NCBI GenBank assembly: GCA_022559845.1
Contig: CM040118.1
Location: forward strand, 444,662,053 to 444,726,052
Length of the DNA: 64,000 nt
Reading direction: 5' to 3'
Source: Amorphophallus konjac
Lineage: Eukaryota > Streptophyta > Magnoliopsida > Alismatales > Araceae
Both the position numbers and the translations under genes were made by a program. A model generated the notes under the pieces. It ran no database searches. It saw nothing but the letters and a program-made list of their open reading frames with translations, and had not been told where the DNA came from. Position 1 is the stretch's first letter. Every line of letters begins with the position of its first letter. Shown here piece by piece: positions 11,045 to 23,589 of the stretch.

Positions 11045-12251
11045 ACCATGTTTTGCCTCCTTCTTTTGTTTGTCTCTTTTCAAAAAGGGACTTCCTCTTT
11101 TTGTAAGGCAATAAATAAAATCTTACTTGCTTCTTACTGTCCTTGCCATGATTTGATCAGCGTATCTATGGTAGTTGGAAAGGATCAATACTTTCTGCGC
11201 AGATTTCGCGTGATGGTTGGGTGATCCCCTGATAGGGTGCCCTTCCATTTTCTTACGCTTTGAATGTCTGGCCGCTTCGTGTATCCCGCTGGGGCGGAAG
11301 ATGAGAAGTTTGAGGTGACCGTTCATAGGGGGAAATTCCTTTGGCGTGTTTTCGAGGAGAGAATCATTTAAGGCGAGTAGCCTCCATTTGCCTATAAAAA
11401 GGCTGAAGGGCATCTCTTCCTCTTCATCGCTTAGGGTTTTCCCTAATAGTCTTTCCTCATTCCTTCTTCACGTTGCGTTGTGCCATAGTGTCCAGAGCAT
11501 GGAGGACGTTCCAGATGAGGAGGTTGTCGACGACGGGGGGCATGGGGTTCCTACTGCTTCGGACTTGAAAAGGAGTCGACGGCCGGCAGGCAGACTTGAA
11601 AAGGGGTCGACGCGCGAAGGCACGCCGTCTTCCCTTTATCAGTTCCGGTGAGGTTTGCAGGGGGGCGAGATGGAGGGCAGATGGGGGCATTAGACATGCC
11701 TGCCACCCGTACCTTCCTGCTCGCTTCACGGATGGGAGGAGGAAGCCAACTAGGCTTCATTCCTTCCGGGCCTTCCCCTGCCTCCTCATCCAGCTCTGCT
11801 GGTTTCTTTTTCTTTCTGGCAGCCTCTTTTTCCCTCTTCTGCTCTTCCTTTCTTTCACTCTTCGGAGGGTACCCGCACTCTCTTTCTTCCAAGGAGTTGG
11901 CAGTTTGGCGTGGAAAATGCCCATTCCCTCACCTCCTTCTCTTCCAACTTCAACTTGGAAGGTAGCCTTCTCTTTCTTAATCCCTCTGTCACCTTTGTGT
12001 CGAGCTGCCCGGGTCAACGGGGTCAACTATCCTTTATCCGAGCCAGTTTCTACACGAGGCAGAGTCAGTGGCTGGACGCAGGAAGGTCATCCGAGTCGGT
12101 CGAGCGGGGCTCATATGACGGCACCAGATGGATTTTTTACTTTTTTGACATGTATTCTCTTGGCTTCGGCCTTCCTGATGTACAAGCGAGTTGTTTGAAT
12201 AAAGGAAGGGGAATTTGTTTTATTCTATGCTGGTTACACAATGTTTGGTAT
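11045..12251. other. Spacer of R between pol and the antisense gene
   Basis: No recognisable protein on either strand; the open frames here are overlapping and lack domains. It holds the polyadenylation signal of the antisense gene at its left edge and a T-rich stretch near 12125-12240. Confidence 0.6.
11110..11115 (+). terminator. Polyadenylation signal of the antisense gene
   Basis: AATAAATAAAATC lies about 70 bp after the stop of the antisense frame, in a T-rich setting typical of plant 3' ends. Confidence 0.5.
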
Positions 12252-13484
12252 TCAGAAATAAAACTTGTGTAGCGTCGTTGCGTTCCAAGTCCGAGGGATG
12301 GGCTCTCCTTCCATCGTAGATAACCGGTAAGCTCCCTTCCCGAGCGTCTCGACCACTCGGTAGGGGCCTTCCCAGTTAGGGGATAGCTTGCCCGCCGCCT
12401 CAAGTGGTCGAGAGGCTTCGGCTTTTCTGAGGATGAAGTCTCCCGGCTGAAAGTGTCTGTCTCAGACTTTGGCGTTGTAGTATCGAGTGAGGCGGCGCTG
12501 GTATTCCGTTGCTCAGATGCTGGCGATATCTCAGACTTCATCTGCTAGGTCGAGGTTTTCGAGCAATTTATGCTCGTTTGCCTCGGGCGAGAAGCAGACG
12601 GCTCGGAGGGAGGGATTGGCGATCTCCAACGGAATGACGGCCTCGGTGCCGTATGCCAACTGGAAAGGACTTTCACCGGTTGCTGTTCTAGGAGTCGTTC
12701 TGTGCGACCAAAGCACGCTAGGCAATTCCTCAAGCCAGTTTCCCTTGGCCTTGTCGAGCCTAGTCTTGATGCCTTTTAAGATAGTCTTATTGGCATTCTC
12801 GACCAGTCCGTTAGCCTAAGGGTGGGCGACCGAGGTGAAGTGATTGCGAATGCCTAGGTCGGCACATCTGTCTCAGAAATAGCGAGAATCAAATTGCCGA
12901 CCGTTATCGCTCACTATCACCCGGGGGATGCCGTAGCGACAGATGATCGACTTCCAGAAGAAATTCCAGACGACTGTATCGGTGATCCTCGCCATGGCTT
13001 CAGCCTCGATCCACTTGGTGAAGTAGTCGATGGCGACGATGATGAACGTTTTCTGGGCATGAGCCATAGGGAACGGCCCAAGGATGTCGATCCTCCACCG
13101 AGCGAACGGATATGGCTCGGCTAGGGTGACGAGCTCCGTTGCTGGCCGATGGACCAAGTGGTCAAACTGCTGGCACCGGTCGCACTGTTGCACGTGGGCT
13201 GAGTAGTCACGCTGAAGAGTGGGCCACCAATAACCCTGCCGCAGCAGGATCCTGGCAAGTGACCTTCCTCTCGAATGCGCTCCGCACAAGCCTTCGTGGA
13301 TCTCTTGGATAGCTCGGTGGGCTTTGTTGGTGCTGAGGCACTTCAGGAGGGGACCGGAGAAAGATCTCCGGTAGAGAGTGTCGTCTAGAATGACGAAGCA
13401 CCGGGCTTGGTACTTCAATCTGCGGGCCTCTCGAGGGTCGGAAGGCTCTTGAGAGTCCCGGAGCCACGACAGATAGGGGGTGCG
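12252..13484 (-). pseudogene. pol: R pol: integrase
   Basis: Minus-strand frame with an HHCC zinc domain (HRAIQEIHEGLCGAHSRGRS up to CDRCQQF). The catalytic triad is visible: Asp at 13086-13088 (WRIDILGPF), Asp at 12906-12908 (VIVSDNGRQF) and Glu at 12798-12800 (NGLVENAN), with exactly 35 residues between the second Asp and the Glu. Then come LPSVLWSHRTTPRTATGESP and the GPY-type module (GKLSPNWEGPYRVVETLGKG), ending PRTWNATTLHKFYF before TGA at 12252-12254. Stops after RYF (12870) and just before the Glu break the frame. There is no chromodomain, as expected for a Tat element. Confidence 0.9.
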
Positions 13485-15389
13485 CTAGTCGCTCGGAATG
13501 GCCGAGTCAACAGCAAGGAGCTCCGAGTCAATGCTCGGGTGCACTAGCTCTTCAAGGAGGACCGATCGGGTACCTTCGGGGTCGAGAGAAGAGGCTAGCC
13601 GAGAGAGGGCGTCCGCTCGGGAGTTTTCCTCCCGAGCTATTCGGACTACCTCGAATCTTTTGAACTGCTGGGCCAGGGCTCTGACCAGTTGGAGGTATTT
13701 GATCATTGGTGCCTCTCGAGCTTCGTACTCGCCGTTGACTTGGCTAGCGATCAGCTGGGAGTCAGTGTGGATTTTGACTCGCTCAGCCCCCGACCGTTGG
13801 GCCATGCGCGCTCCCAAGATAAGGTCCTCGTACTCGGAAGCGTTGTTGGATGCTTGAAAGCTGAACTACAAGGCGTATTGCAGTTCTGCTCCTTCGAGAG
13901 ACTTAAGCAGGACTCCGGCACCGCTCCCGACCGAATTAGAGGACCCATCGACGAACAATTCCCAGGTCGGCCAGGGCGCGGACGGGGATCTTTCTTCAGT
14001 CGGGATGGTGCTTTCGGCGATGAAGTCGGCGAGCGCTTGGCCTTTCACAGCTGAGCACGGCCGATAGGATATATCGTAGGCCCCAAGCATGATGGCCCAC
14101 TTGACGAGTCGTCCCGAGGCTTCGGGGTGGGTAAGGATCTTCTGCAATGGTTCGTCGGTTAGCACGGTGATGGGGTGCCCCTGGAAATAGGGCCGGAGGT
14201 GCTTGGCAGAGGTGACCAATGCTAGCACGAGTTTCTTGGTTGCAGGGTACCTCCTTTCAGCCTCGTTGAGCACCTTGCTGATGTAGTAGACCGGCCTCTC
14301 GACTCCCGAGTCATTTCTGACTAGGACCGAGCTAACCGTAGATGGCGTGGCCGAGATATAAAGAAGCAAGACTTCAACCGGAACGGGCTTGGAGAGCACC
14401 GGGGGTGAGGCCAAGAACTCCTTGAGCTCGGTGAACGCTCTCTGGCATTCCTCATCCCATGCGAACGTAGCAGATGCCAGTTTGGGCCCCCTCAACAGCT
14501 TGAAGAAGGGCAAGCATCGTTCGGCCGCACGGGACAGGAACCGGCTGAGAGCGGCGACACGCCCAGTTAGGCGTTGGACGTCCATGATGCAGGTGGGCGG
14601 GCGCATGTCCAGGATGGCCTGGACTTTGTCTGGGTTGGCCTCGATCTCACACTGAGTGACTAGGAAACCCAGGAACTTTCCGGATCTCACTCCGAAGGTA
14701 CACTTGTCAGGATTGAGCTTCATGTTGTACCTCAGGAGGGTGTCGAAGGTCTCAGCGAGGTCGGTGAAGTGGTCTTCGGCCTTGGGGGTCTTGACGAGCA
14801 TGTCATCAATGTAGGCCTCGACGTTCTGATCTAGTTGTCCTTCAAACATGTGATTGACCAGCCTTTGGTACATGGCTCTAGCGTTCTTCAACCCGAAAGG
14901 CATCCGGGTGCAGCAGTACACGCCGTAGTCGATGATGAAGGCGGTCTTCTCGACATCTTCTGGATGCATTCTGATCTGATGGTAACCCGAATAGGCATCT
15001 AGGAAGATAAGTATCTCATTGCCTGAGGTTGAGTCAACCAATTGGTCGATGCTCGGCAACAGATAACAGTTCTTAGTGGTGGCCTTATTCAGGTCGGTGA
15101 AATCCACGCACATCCGCCACTTGCCCGAAGCTTTCGGTACCAGGACGACGTTGGCTAGCCATGTCGGGTATAGGACTGGTCTAAAAAGGCCAGTCTCTTG
15201 TCCCTTGGTGACCTGCGCCTTGATGATCGCCTACTTCTCTGGTGCATGCTTCCTTCTGCGTTGCTATATGGGCTTCACGGCAGGGTCGAGGCTGAGCTTG
15301 TGCATTACAGTCTCCTCTGGTATCCCAGGGAGTTGATCATCAGACCAAGCAAAAACTTGGATGTACTCAGAAAGGAACTGTTTATATTG
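13485..15389 (-). pseudogene. pol: R pol: reverse transcriptase and two RNase H domains
   Basis: The RT core runs from MCVDFTDLNKATTKNCYLLP (15113) through FLDAYSGYHQIRM and MPFGLKNARAMYQRLV to the catalytic YIDD at 14802-14813. The first RNase H follows (LLLYISATPSTVSSVLV, ERPVYYISKVLNEAERRYPA). A second RNase H of archaeal type follows (WELFVDGSSNSVGSGAGVLL, then a TAG stop at 13866-13868, then ERVKIHTDSQLIASQVNGEY and REENSRADALSRLAS). Upstream of 15113 the frame still encodes the RT fingers (LYPTWLANVVLVPKASGKWR) but holds two stops. The dual RNase H places R in the Tat lineage. Confidence 0.92.
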
Positions 15390-16226
15390 CTATTGAACCT
15401 CAGACGGTAGGTCGGCTCTGATCTTTACTCCTAGGGCCGGGTCATCATTTAGGAAAACCGCCAGCAATTCGCCACCAGGTTCGGTGGTTGTGGATTTACC
15501 CTCGAATCCCCGAGGGTCCTTGTCCTTCCCGTCCGGCCTTGTGGCCTCTACCGAGATATTGTAGCACCTTCTGGCCGCGGCCTGGTTACCTCGGACTTCC
15601 CCCAACCCATTTTTGGTGGGGAACTTCATTTTCTGGTGATAGGTAGACGGCACCGCTTTTATTCGGCTGAGGATTCCCCGGCTGAAGATGGCGTTGTATG
15701 CTATCATACCTTTTATCACTATGAAGTCCACCATGACCGTAACGGTTTTGGGTGGGGTGCCGAGGGTAACCGGCAGGCTTAGGGCTCCCTCGGGATAGGT
15801 GGCCTGGCCATTGAACCCACAGAGAGGGGTTTGGATCGGGCGGAGCTTAGATGGATCCTCCCCCATCTTAAGGAAACAATCATAAGACAGTACATCAGGG
15901 GCACTCCCATTGTCAACTAGAATCCTATCTACGTTACAATGGTTTATTGTAGCCGAAATCATGAGGGCATCGTCATGCGGGGTGCTCAACCATTCTAGGT
16001 CTCGGTCTGAGAAGACTATGACCTGGGGATCACTCAGCGGGGCCTTTGGAGGCTCTATGGCTCGGCTCGCCCGCTCGGCATGAAGCTTCCTTCCTCGGCT
16101 GCTGTCGCCCCCTGATGCTGCTCCTCCGGAGATGACGTTGATGTGGACCCCTCGGGGGGTGTTGTCGATCTCCTCTGAGGCACCTCGGTCTTCCTTACGC
16201 TCGGCTACGAACCGAGCTAGGTGCCC
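15390..16226 (-). pseudogene. R pol: aspartic protease region
   Basis: In the same frame as RT. The protease motif reads ILVDNGSAPDVLSYDCFLKM, with DNG where many retroviral-type proteases have DTG or DSG; this variant is common in Tat-type elements. It is followed by LCGFNGQATYPEGALSLPVT and YNAIFSRGILSRI, the usual flap and C-terminal parts. A TAG at 16227-16229 separates it from gag. The enzyme would cut the polyprotein. Confidence 0.8.
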
Positions 16227-17687
16227 CTAACGGATGAGGCGCTCGATCTCATCCTGGAGCTGGTGGCAGTCGCCGGTGTGGTGCCCGTGATCACTGTGGA
16301 ACAAGCAGTGCTTGCCGCGATTACGGTTCTTCGATCTCATCGGCTCGGGTTGGCGGAGGAGGCCCGAGTCCTTAATGCCTTTGTAGATCTCGTAGACCGG
16401 CGCGGCTAGTGGGGTGTACCGCTCGTACTTCCGTGATGGTTCCTTATGTTCCCCGTCCCGGTTCTGCCTTTTCCCCGAACCTGAGCTTGGCTCGGAAGCC
16501 CGCTTCATGTCCCCCTCCCGACCCGAGTCGGTTGCTTCTCGGCAGGCGCTGAGCACCGCTTCGCACTCGGTGTGGCACAACGCCAGAGTCACTAGCTCGG
16601 CAAGGGTCGAGGGAGGGTGGAGGACAAGTTCACGGCGGAGATTCTCGTCCCGGGTGCCCCCAGTTAGTGCAGTTATGGCTGAGGCCACTTCTAGGCGGGG
16701 GATCCTCAAGGCTTCTGACTTGAATCGGTGAATATAAGCCAGGAGTCTCTCCCCTTGCGCCTGTTTAAGGGCCAGGAGCCCCGCTACCGACCTTGGGGGG
16801 GGCACTTCCGGCGAAACTCTCTTTGAAGATTCGGCCAAACTGCTTGAAATCTCGGATGGATCCGGGGGCGAGGGCTAGGAACCAAGCTTGAGCGCCTTGG
16901 ACCAGGGTGGTCACGAAGGCTCGGCATTTGATGGCGTCAGACGCTCCGTGCAGCGTCATCAGAGCGTCAAAGCTGTCGTAGTGATCGGCCGGGTCGCCCT
17001 GGCCGTCGTAGAGCTTGAAGGTTGGGATGGAGGTTTTGGGAGACACCTCTACCTTCCAGATATACTCGGAGAAAGGGGATTTCTCCTCATCCTCCGGGGG
17101 AGAGGCCTTCTGCAGGGCGCGCAGGGTGCGCTCTTGTTCTGCGAAGCGTCTCTCGAACTCTCGCAGTCAGAGGGACAACTCCGGCTGCTATTGGGGCGCG
17201 AGGCTGGGGGGAATGTCTTGGCGATCCTCGGGAACGTCGGTCTCCGGGTTCGGACGGCGTGCCCCAGGTTTTCCCGTCTTGGTGTGGAGGAAGCCTCTTG
17301 CTCAGGCGGCGGAGCTTGTGAGGGTCCTCCCATCCTGTTACGGATAATCTGCTGACAGCGGATAGTGAAGCGGCCTGCGACAGTGTGTTGGGATGCATTC
17401 TCACGGGGAGGGCTCCCTGACGGGGTGGGTGACCTTCCATCCCTGGCCGCCTGGGTCCTCATGAGTTCCACGAGGATATCCAGTTTCGCATTGAGGGGGC
17501 TTGGAAGGCGTCGGCACCACCGTTGAGCGGTAGCCCTACTGCCGCAAGGGGGGGGGTGGTGGTTCGTTGGCGGGGGCGCTGGCGTTGGAGGGGGGTTCTG
17601 TGAGGCCCTCGAGGGGCCATCCCTAGCCGCTCCCATGGCCTTTCCCTTTTCGCCGGTGGACCTCCTCCCTGAGCTCCTTCGCACCAT
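16227..17687 (-). pseudogene. gag: R gag
   Basis: The Pro-rich N-terminal part starts at a Met at 17687 just after the primer site. The capsid-like core lies at 17046-16765 (FKLYDGQGDPADHYDSFDAL, CRAFVTTLVQGAQAWFLALA, IRDFKQFGRIFKESF). It continues in another frame after a shift near 16830 (LLALKQAQGERLLAYIHRFK). The nucleocapsid motif is CLFHSDHGHHTGDC, a C-x2-H-x4-H-x4-C variant in which the second Cys is His, as in other Tat elements. Stops and shifts make it non-functional. Confidence 0.85.
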
Positions 17688-17710
17688 ACTGGCTTCTTGT
17701 ACGTTTCCCA

Positions 17711-17722
17711 CAGACGGCGCCA
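17711..17722 (-). other. Primer binding site of R
   Basis: The minus strand reads TGGCGCCGTCTG(TGGGAA), two bases after the 5' LTR. This TGGCGCC-type site is usual for Tat-lineage plant gypsy elements; I do not assign the tRNA. Confidence 0.85.
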
Positions 17723-17724
17723 GA

Positions 17725-18502
17725 TGAAGAGGCGTGATCTCGCGCGGGTCCTGAGCGGGCAGGGGGATCACCAGATTGTGAACTGCAAGAAAAGGGAAAC
17801 GGATCAGGGGGCCCAGGGATGAGTCCCTGGGGAAAATCCTCCGATGCTTAAGTCAGTAGAGCTATGGTGGGAGCAATATAGGGAGGAAATAACTTCTGCG
17901 CGAGATCCCTCTCCACCAGAAGGGTGAAGTGGTTCTTGCTCAAGGATTAGGGAGTGAGGTTGCCCCTCCCCTTTTTACCGGAGGGTATCTTTCATTTAAA
18001 TAGTACGCCGTCTTCAGGAGTCTTGTAAGTCGAGGGGTTTCAGGCAGGAGTTACGTCCTCATAAGGGGATCGTTATGTCCTCATCGTGGGCTCTTCATAT
18101 CCTTGGGAGATCATGGCACCCTTATCCCGCAGAACTTCGGCTCATAAAGGACTGCCAACGGATGCATGGATAAGCATTTGTCAGTTCATCCAAGCATGAG
18201 AAGCCCCAGCCCTACCCGGGTGATGGGCATAGCTCAGACGTAGTCAGATCGGAGTGGGTGCGTAGCGCCTGCCCTTATCTCGGTGGGGAGATGGCTCGGG
18301 CGTGAGCCTTCTTCCGTTCTATCGTTCGGGCCTTCCGAGCCTTAGGACCGCCGAGGAAGGATGGGTCCCCGAGTGATCTTTATTGGGCTTTCCTGCCGAA
18401 GTGGGCCCTAGAGGGCTGTCACTTGGATGAGCTGGGCCTCGTTCGGTCCGAATGGGCCTAGTTCGACTGCTCTTAATTGGGCTACAGAAATCCCCCTCTC
18501 CA
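17725..18502 (-). repeat. 5' LTR of R
   Basis: Direct repeat of 7209-7986 with the same length (778 bp). It is followed on the plus strand by CTCAC, the target duplication. Differences from the other copy are mostly transitions. Confidence 0.95.
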
Positions 18503-18507
18503 CTCAC

Positions 18508-19816
18508 ATTTTTCTCTTAATTTTCATATATTTAGATGCATAAAAAGATTTAAAATTGGAAAGTGACCCTATTCATGCGGTTAACACCCGTACCATCTTT
18601 GTCGATTTTTATCTTTTTAACCTGATATCATAAAATTGTGATATTTCATGGTTAAGATCCTTGGATTTTTCTCTTATTTATCATATAATTAGTTTCTATT
18701 AAATCCTAATAAATGAAAACTGACATTGTTCACTCCTCTAATGAACAGTAAATTGTTATATTAACATGGCCAAGTGACAACCGTAGGATGCTCAAGACCC
18801 TTTTTGGAAGTTTTCATATAACCCCATGAACCACTTTATTTCTCTTTGTGCCATTATTTTTTTCCCTTACTCTTTTGAAAGAACCGCATCTCTATCTTTA
18901 TTCTTTAAAAATAAAAATATGCATGTACACATGATATTATGTAAAAATAAACTATGCGTCCTCCTGTGACGCGATTTTAAATAAATGCTCTTTTTAAAGA
19001 AACGTTATTTTCTTGCTCCCACAGTTTTTATGCGATTTTTGACCCTTACCGTGGGTCTATTGGCACTCTTATCCCAGTCCGTGGATAGAGTCCATGTTTT
19101 CACGTTGGTTTCTCAATACACCCTCAACTCTCGGTGACATACGAGCCATCCGTTAGACATTCCGTTCCTTCGGACCGGCAAGTTAGTCATTGGGACCTCT
19201 GTAAGTCTCCTCGTAACATTGGATTCCCTCAAGGCTGACTAAGATTGTTGTACCTTAAACACCTTGTACCCTTTTTATTGCCACATCATGTGGTAACCCG
19301 ACCCATCCCTACGTGAATGTTCTTCCTTCAATCCTATGGAAAATCTCCATAAGTCTACCTTGATATCCTACATGAACTTGATCTTGGAAATCCATGGCTA
19401 TCACTAAAGTGGTTGTCTAGATATTTACATATAACAATGCCTGCGCATATAGGGCCCAGTCTGGTCTTGGGAGGATCACCCGAAAGTACTTGTGCCCATG
19501 GGAGTTATATTGATCACGGTGTGACATTGCACCGAAGTACTTGCTTGAATCAATGAAACTCCACTATCTCTCTCCCGTGCTTGACTAGCTTGACTTGACA
19601 TGACTTACGTGGCCCGGAATGGGCAAGGTACTTACTTGTTAATAGCCATTATCTCGTGACATGAAAAACTCTATTGAAACACTTGGCACTTGTTCGAATA
19701 CTTGAAATCTTGAATACTTGAAATTCCCGATCTTGGATCAACAATACGTGTTATTTCCTCTCAATTTCATGCTCAACTCCATATCGTGCTATTTTACATG
19801 ATTGACATGCTAGTTA
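18508..19816 (+). mobile_element. Solo LTR S, segment 2 of 3
   Basis: Middle part of S between insertions R and Tekay1. It contains the conserved Tekay-type box (19452-19544) and a stretch near 19040-19200 that matches 550-730 in L1, so S and L1 belong to one LTR family. No gene. Confidence 0.9.
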
Positions 19817-22800
19817 TGTAAGACCCCGAATTATTTTATTAGATTTAATATATTTATTTAGCTCTTGTTAATTAAGAATTTGCATTTTTATGGATTTAAT
19901 AATTGAAATTCGGATTTATTAATATTTAATTCCTTAGAAATAGAATAATGATAATTTCGACCACTCTATAAAAATTCAGAAAAATAGTAAACAGGTTAAG
20001 GTCAATGTAGATTGCAATTTTATCTTCTGGCTTTGGGTCATTATAAATCCGTGGTGGGATCTATTTAGAGATTAAGCCCTTAATTGCACACTTTTTGACC
20101 CAAACCTAACCTTGGATTAAAACACGAAATTAAGGCTCAATTCTCGACCAAATGAGCTCAAACCAGAGCCAAATGAACGGTGAGGATCTAAGGATCAAAA
20201 GCCCCCAATAAATTTAGCGAAAACCTAACCCTAGGCGGCGCTCTCGGCCGCGTTTGCTCAAGTCAACAATCACGGTGCCGTTTCTAACACGTCTCTTCCA
20301 CGGCCGAATACTCCCAGCACAGAACTCTCCAGAAGGCCTATGAGCTATACATAGAAAGCTCTACGAGTCCTCTTTCTTTGGTTGCTGTGGTGTCGGCAGA
20401 GGATCCAGATCTGGGGAGAATTCCGGCGATCTTTGTAGGTGTGTTGGCAGGCCGTCGACTTCCATCTTCCTCCCTTGTTTCTTCAATTAAGGTAGGCATT
20501 CTCAACCAAAACTTGATCATGAGTATAGGAAATTGATCCTCTCGACGAGATCTATCCATTGGGACTGAAAGCCCCAATTTTTATCAGGTGTGTAGAGAGC
20601 AGTCGAGGCTTTTCTGAAGGGTATTCTAGTTCGTTCTTCATTTCTAGCCCCGTTTTCAATCTTCGATTCAGGTAGGTGTAACAGACTAAACTTAAATTAA
20701 CTTATATGATATGATAAGCATGATCTTAGCTTTCATTTAACGTAGAAAGACCTATGTTTAATGAAGCATGTGTAGAGAATTTCTAGTTATAGTAACAGCA
20801 TGTTTTAGACCTAGTTTGATGTGTTCTTGATGTGTTCATCCGAATTGATTTATGCTTTCGAAGTATTAATCTTAATCCTCATGAACCATATCTTATATGG
20901 TTGGATTCACCATCGAAGTAGCTTTCATTTGAGCCAAGAATCCCCAAATTGCATTCTGTATGTAGAGAGAATTTAACGTTTTAGTCACAGCATGTCAGAA
21001 TTAGGGTTTCTTGTGTTCCTACCTTAATAGATCTCGATTCCAGTAATTGATCATGAAATTGACCTTGCAGATAGGTAGAGTTTTGTATTAGCTTTCCATT
21101 GATACCAAAATCCCCTTATTTGGAGTCCAATTGCATTAGTTATGATCATTTTAGTGTAACCCTATCCAAACCCTAGCTCCCGGTGTTCACCGGACGCGGC
21201 AGGGATGACCGGCGTAGACCCAGAGATGGGCGGTCTTACGATAGACCGTCCAACTCCAGCCCACCTTTTGACCAATTTTGACCCTAGCATGCCCTTATAT
21301 AAACGGTTTTTCAAGAACCACTCATCCCAGGTTGAACGGTTCCTAAGGAACCACATATCTGGATATAAGGTCCAGAATGGACCACATATACTTATACGGC
21401 CCTTTACTGGCCGCACAACCCAGGGATGGGCGGCCCTGCCAGGACCGCCCAACCCCTTGGGCGGCCCAGATAGAGCCGCCCAACTACTTGGGCGGCCCAG
21501 GGAGAGCCGCCCAACTCCCTGAGGCCAGTTTGAACCCCGTTCAGCCCCCGTTTAGCCCCCGTTAAGCCTGATAGTTGTGCGGTTCACCGAGAACCGTTTA
21601 TCTACCCAGTAATTGACTTAGTAATTCTTATGATGCATCCATTTTAGTTTCAAATGACAATTTATAATTAGAAACCCATGGACGGCCCCTGAGGAACCGT
21701 CCATCTCCCTGTGTCACAGAGTGACCCCTGTTCGGCCCCGGAATGCCCAGTAAGTTGTACGGTCCATATAGAACCGTTTATCCCCACAGAGAGTGACTTA
21801 ATTTATGTTCTAATGCATTCATTTGCATGTCATTAAGGGTAATTAGTGAAATAGAAACCCATTTAATAACTGTTTAAATATGCAACTAAATTTCTGATTA
21901 TTGCTTGTCATTCGTGCCTACGCGACTTACGCGAACTCGTTATCATCTTAAATTATTTTCTTGGCATCTTGGATTAATATATAACCTAATCCCTGATAAA
22001 TTAGCTTGGCATTAGGATTAATATGACTGTTAACTTGCTGTTTAGCTGCTGTACTACAGTAGAACAGCATGTTTAACTTTCCCACTTTATGCGAAGCCGA
22101 TTGGCCGATTAGCGTACTAGTCTCGGTTTTACCCCCGGAAACTCTATCCGGCGGTCTTACCGTCATCTTGGAACATCATTATAATCATGATTAGAACCTG
22201 GTTAACACCAGCATACCCTGTTTTGTGAGCTTAAACCGCTGGTTTAAGTCTTGGATCAAATAGAGGCATGCGCGGTTATCATGTGACCGCATAACCTCTT
22301 AGGCGGGCCGATCGTGACCGCATATCTTTATACGGCCCAGTATGGACCGTATATTTCGTTCTTGGGCCTTAATGTCTTCTGGACATGAGCGGCCTATATT
22401 GCACTGTTCTTACCTTAGGGCGGCCTGCTGTCAGCCGTTCGTTTCTTGCCCTCACGGGTTGAGTTTCAGCCCAGTTCTTGTATGTACGGTCCTGTATGAA
22501 CCGTAGATATCCTTCAAGCGGTTCTGTTACGACCGCACATCTCTTGGAGATGAGTTTGACCGTGTTTTGTACTCTTGAATCCAAGGACAAGGTTAGTCCT
22601 TTAAATCTGAACTTATGGCAGAAATTCCTCTGATTAATTGGCCATTAAAATTGATTGAATGTCTGGACGGATGGGACGTTGGGCCCAGTAAATCAATGCC
22701 ATCGCATCATAAGGGCCCGGTCTGGTCCTGGGGAGAGCGCCCGAAAGTTAGTGAGCCCATGGGATGTTAATGACAAGGTGGGGCATTGCACCGAAGTACT

Positions 22801-23451
22801 TGCCTGAGTGTTGGCGTCTACGACAAAAATATCTTGTACTTGTTACTTGTTACTTGATCATACTTGGTTAGATGTTTAAAATACTTGCTTGTTGGCCAAT
22901 TCCTTACTCATATCTCATTGTTATATCTCCTGTAGTAAATTCTTGTATCTGTTATCCTTGATAATCATTATCAATTGTATTTCTTGACCTTGCAAGATCT
23001 TGTTATTACCGTTGTTTATTGCATTATCGTTTGTAGCATGATATTTTGAAAATGTAATTAAACTGTTAATCACTTATACATGTCTGTTATTTCCTACTGA
23101 GCGTTAGCTCACACCCCGTTGTTTCCCCCTTTCCAGGCTTCTCAGGTGACGCGCTTACCGACGGGGAAGGGCAGGAGTGATGTCTTGAGTGTATCAGTTC
23201 TAGTGTGTTAGCGGTGTACTTATTGTTAGTTGTGTTTGGAGATCATTTAGTTTCAGTTTGTTGTTGAGTCTTAGTGGTTGTTATTCCGTGTTGTATTAAG
23301 TTGCATTTGAGATTACTGTATCAGTTTGGTTGTTTAATGATCATTTAGTATTTCCTTTCCATAGCACTTGTGTATTTAGATTAGTTCTCTCTCTTTCCTG
23401 CTTGCCTCTGACTGTACGTCCCGATATTTCCGCCTTGTTCGGGGCGTGACA
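19817..23451 (+). repeat. 5' LTR of Tekay1
   Basis: Starts TGTAAGACCCCG and ends GGGGCGTGACA. Candidate TATA TTATAAAT lies at 20041-20048. The conserved box is at 22713-22803. The motif TACTGAGCGTTAGCTCA lies near 23095, followed by a pyrimidine run and CAGG. A long array of GC-rich hairpins occupies 21228-22505. Frames of 60-105 codons inside occur identically in the 3' LTR and are not genes. Confidence 0.97.
21228..22505 (+). repeat. Array of GC-rich hairpins in the Tekay1 LTR
   Basis: More than a dozen short inverted repeats of the form (G)CGGYCC-loop-GGRCCG(C). Stem pairs: 21228-21235/21244-21251, 21338-21343/21347-21352, 21369-21373/21379-21383, 21397-21401/21409-21413, 21428-21450, 21459-21465/21475-21481, 21490-21496/21506-21512, 21580-21585/21591-21596, 21678-21685/21697-21704, 21759-21763/21773-21777. 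A second cluster is at 22272-22290, 22330-22352 and 22485-22505. The copy in the 3' LTR is at 29686-30963. Confidence 0.8.
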
Positions 23452-23458
23452 GTTAAGT

Positions 23459-23470
23459 TGGTATCAGAGC
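23459..23470 (+). other. Primer binding site of Tekay1 (tRNA-iMet)
   Basis: TGGTATCAGAGC, seven bases after the 5' LTR, is complementary to the 3' end of plant initiator-Met tRNA, the usual primer of Tekay-type elements. Confidence 0.93.
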
Positions 23471-23589
23471 CTAGGTTTCACATTCCTAGGTTTTCTTAAG
23501 TTCTTAAGTTCTAGGTTTTCTAAGTTCTTGTATGGCATCCCAATAACCCGGTATATCAAAAGATGTTGTCCGAACGTTAGGCTACGCCT

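Larger units (their letters stand above)
7209..18502 (-). mobile_element. Tat-lineage gypsy element R, complete but decayed
   Basis: An 11.3-kb element on the minus strand, bounded by two 778-bp LTRs and by the perfect target duplication CTCAC (7204-7208, 18503-18507) inside solo LTR S. Order on the minus strand: 5' LTR, primer site, gag, protease, RT, two RNase H domains, integrase, spacer, an antisense gene, polypurine tract, 3' LTR. Most coding parts lie in one frame, but with several stops and at least one frameshift. By eye the LTRs differ at roughly one base in 20 in the parts compared, so the insertion is older than Tekay1. Confidence 0.95.

Noticed and set aside
21205..22590. Frames of 60-105 codons in the Tekay1 LTR, identical at 29663-31048
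   Set aside because: They are duplicated with the LTR and follow the palindromic GC-rich array; nothing resembles a protein family.
23459..23470. Possible tRNA-Met gene remnant
   Set aside because: Only the 3' terminal complement of the tRNA is present, next to an LTR; it is the primer site. The same holds at 45849 and 56403.
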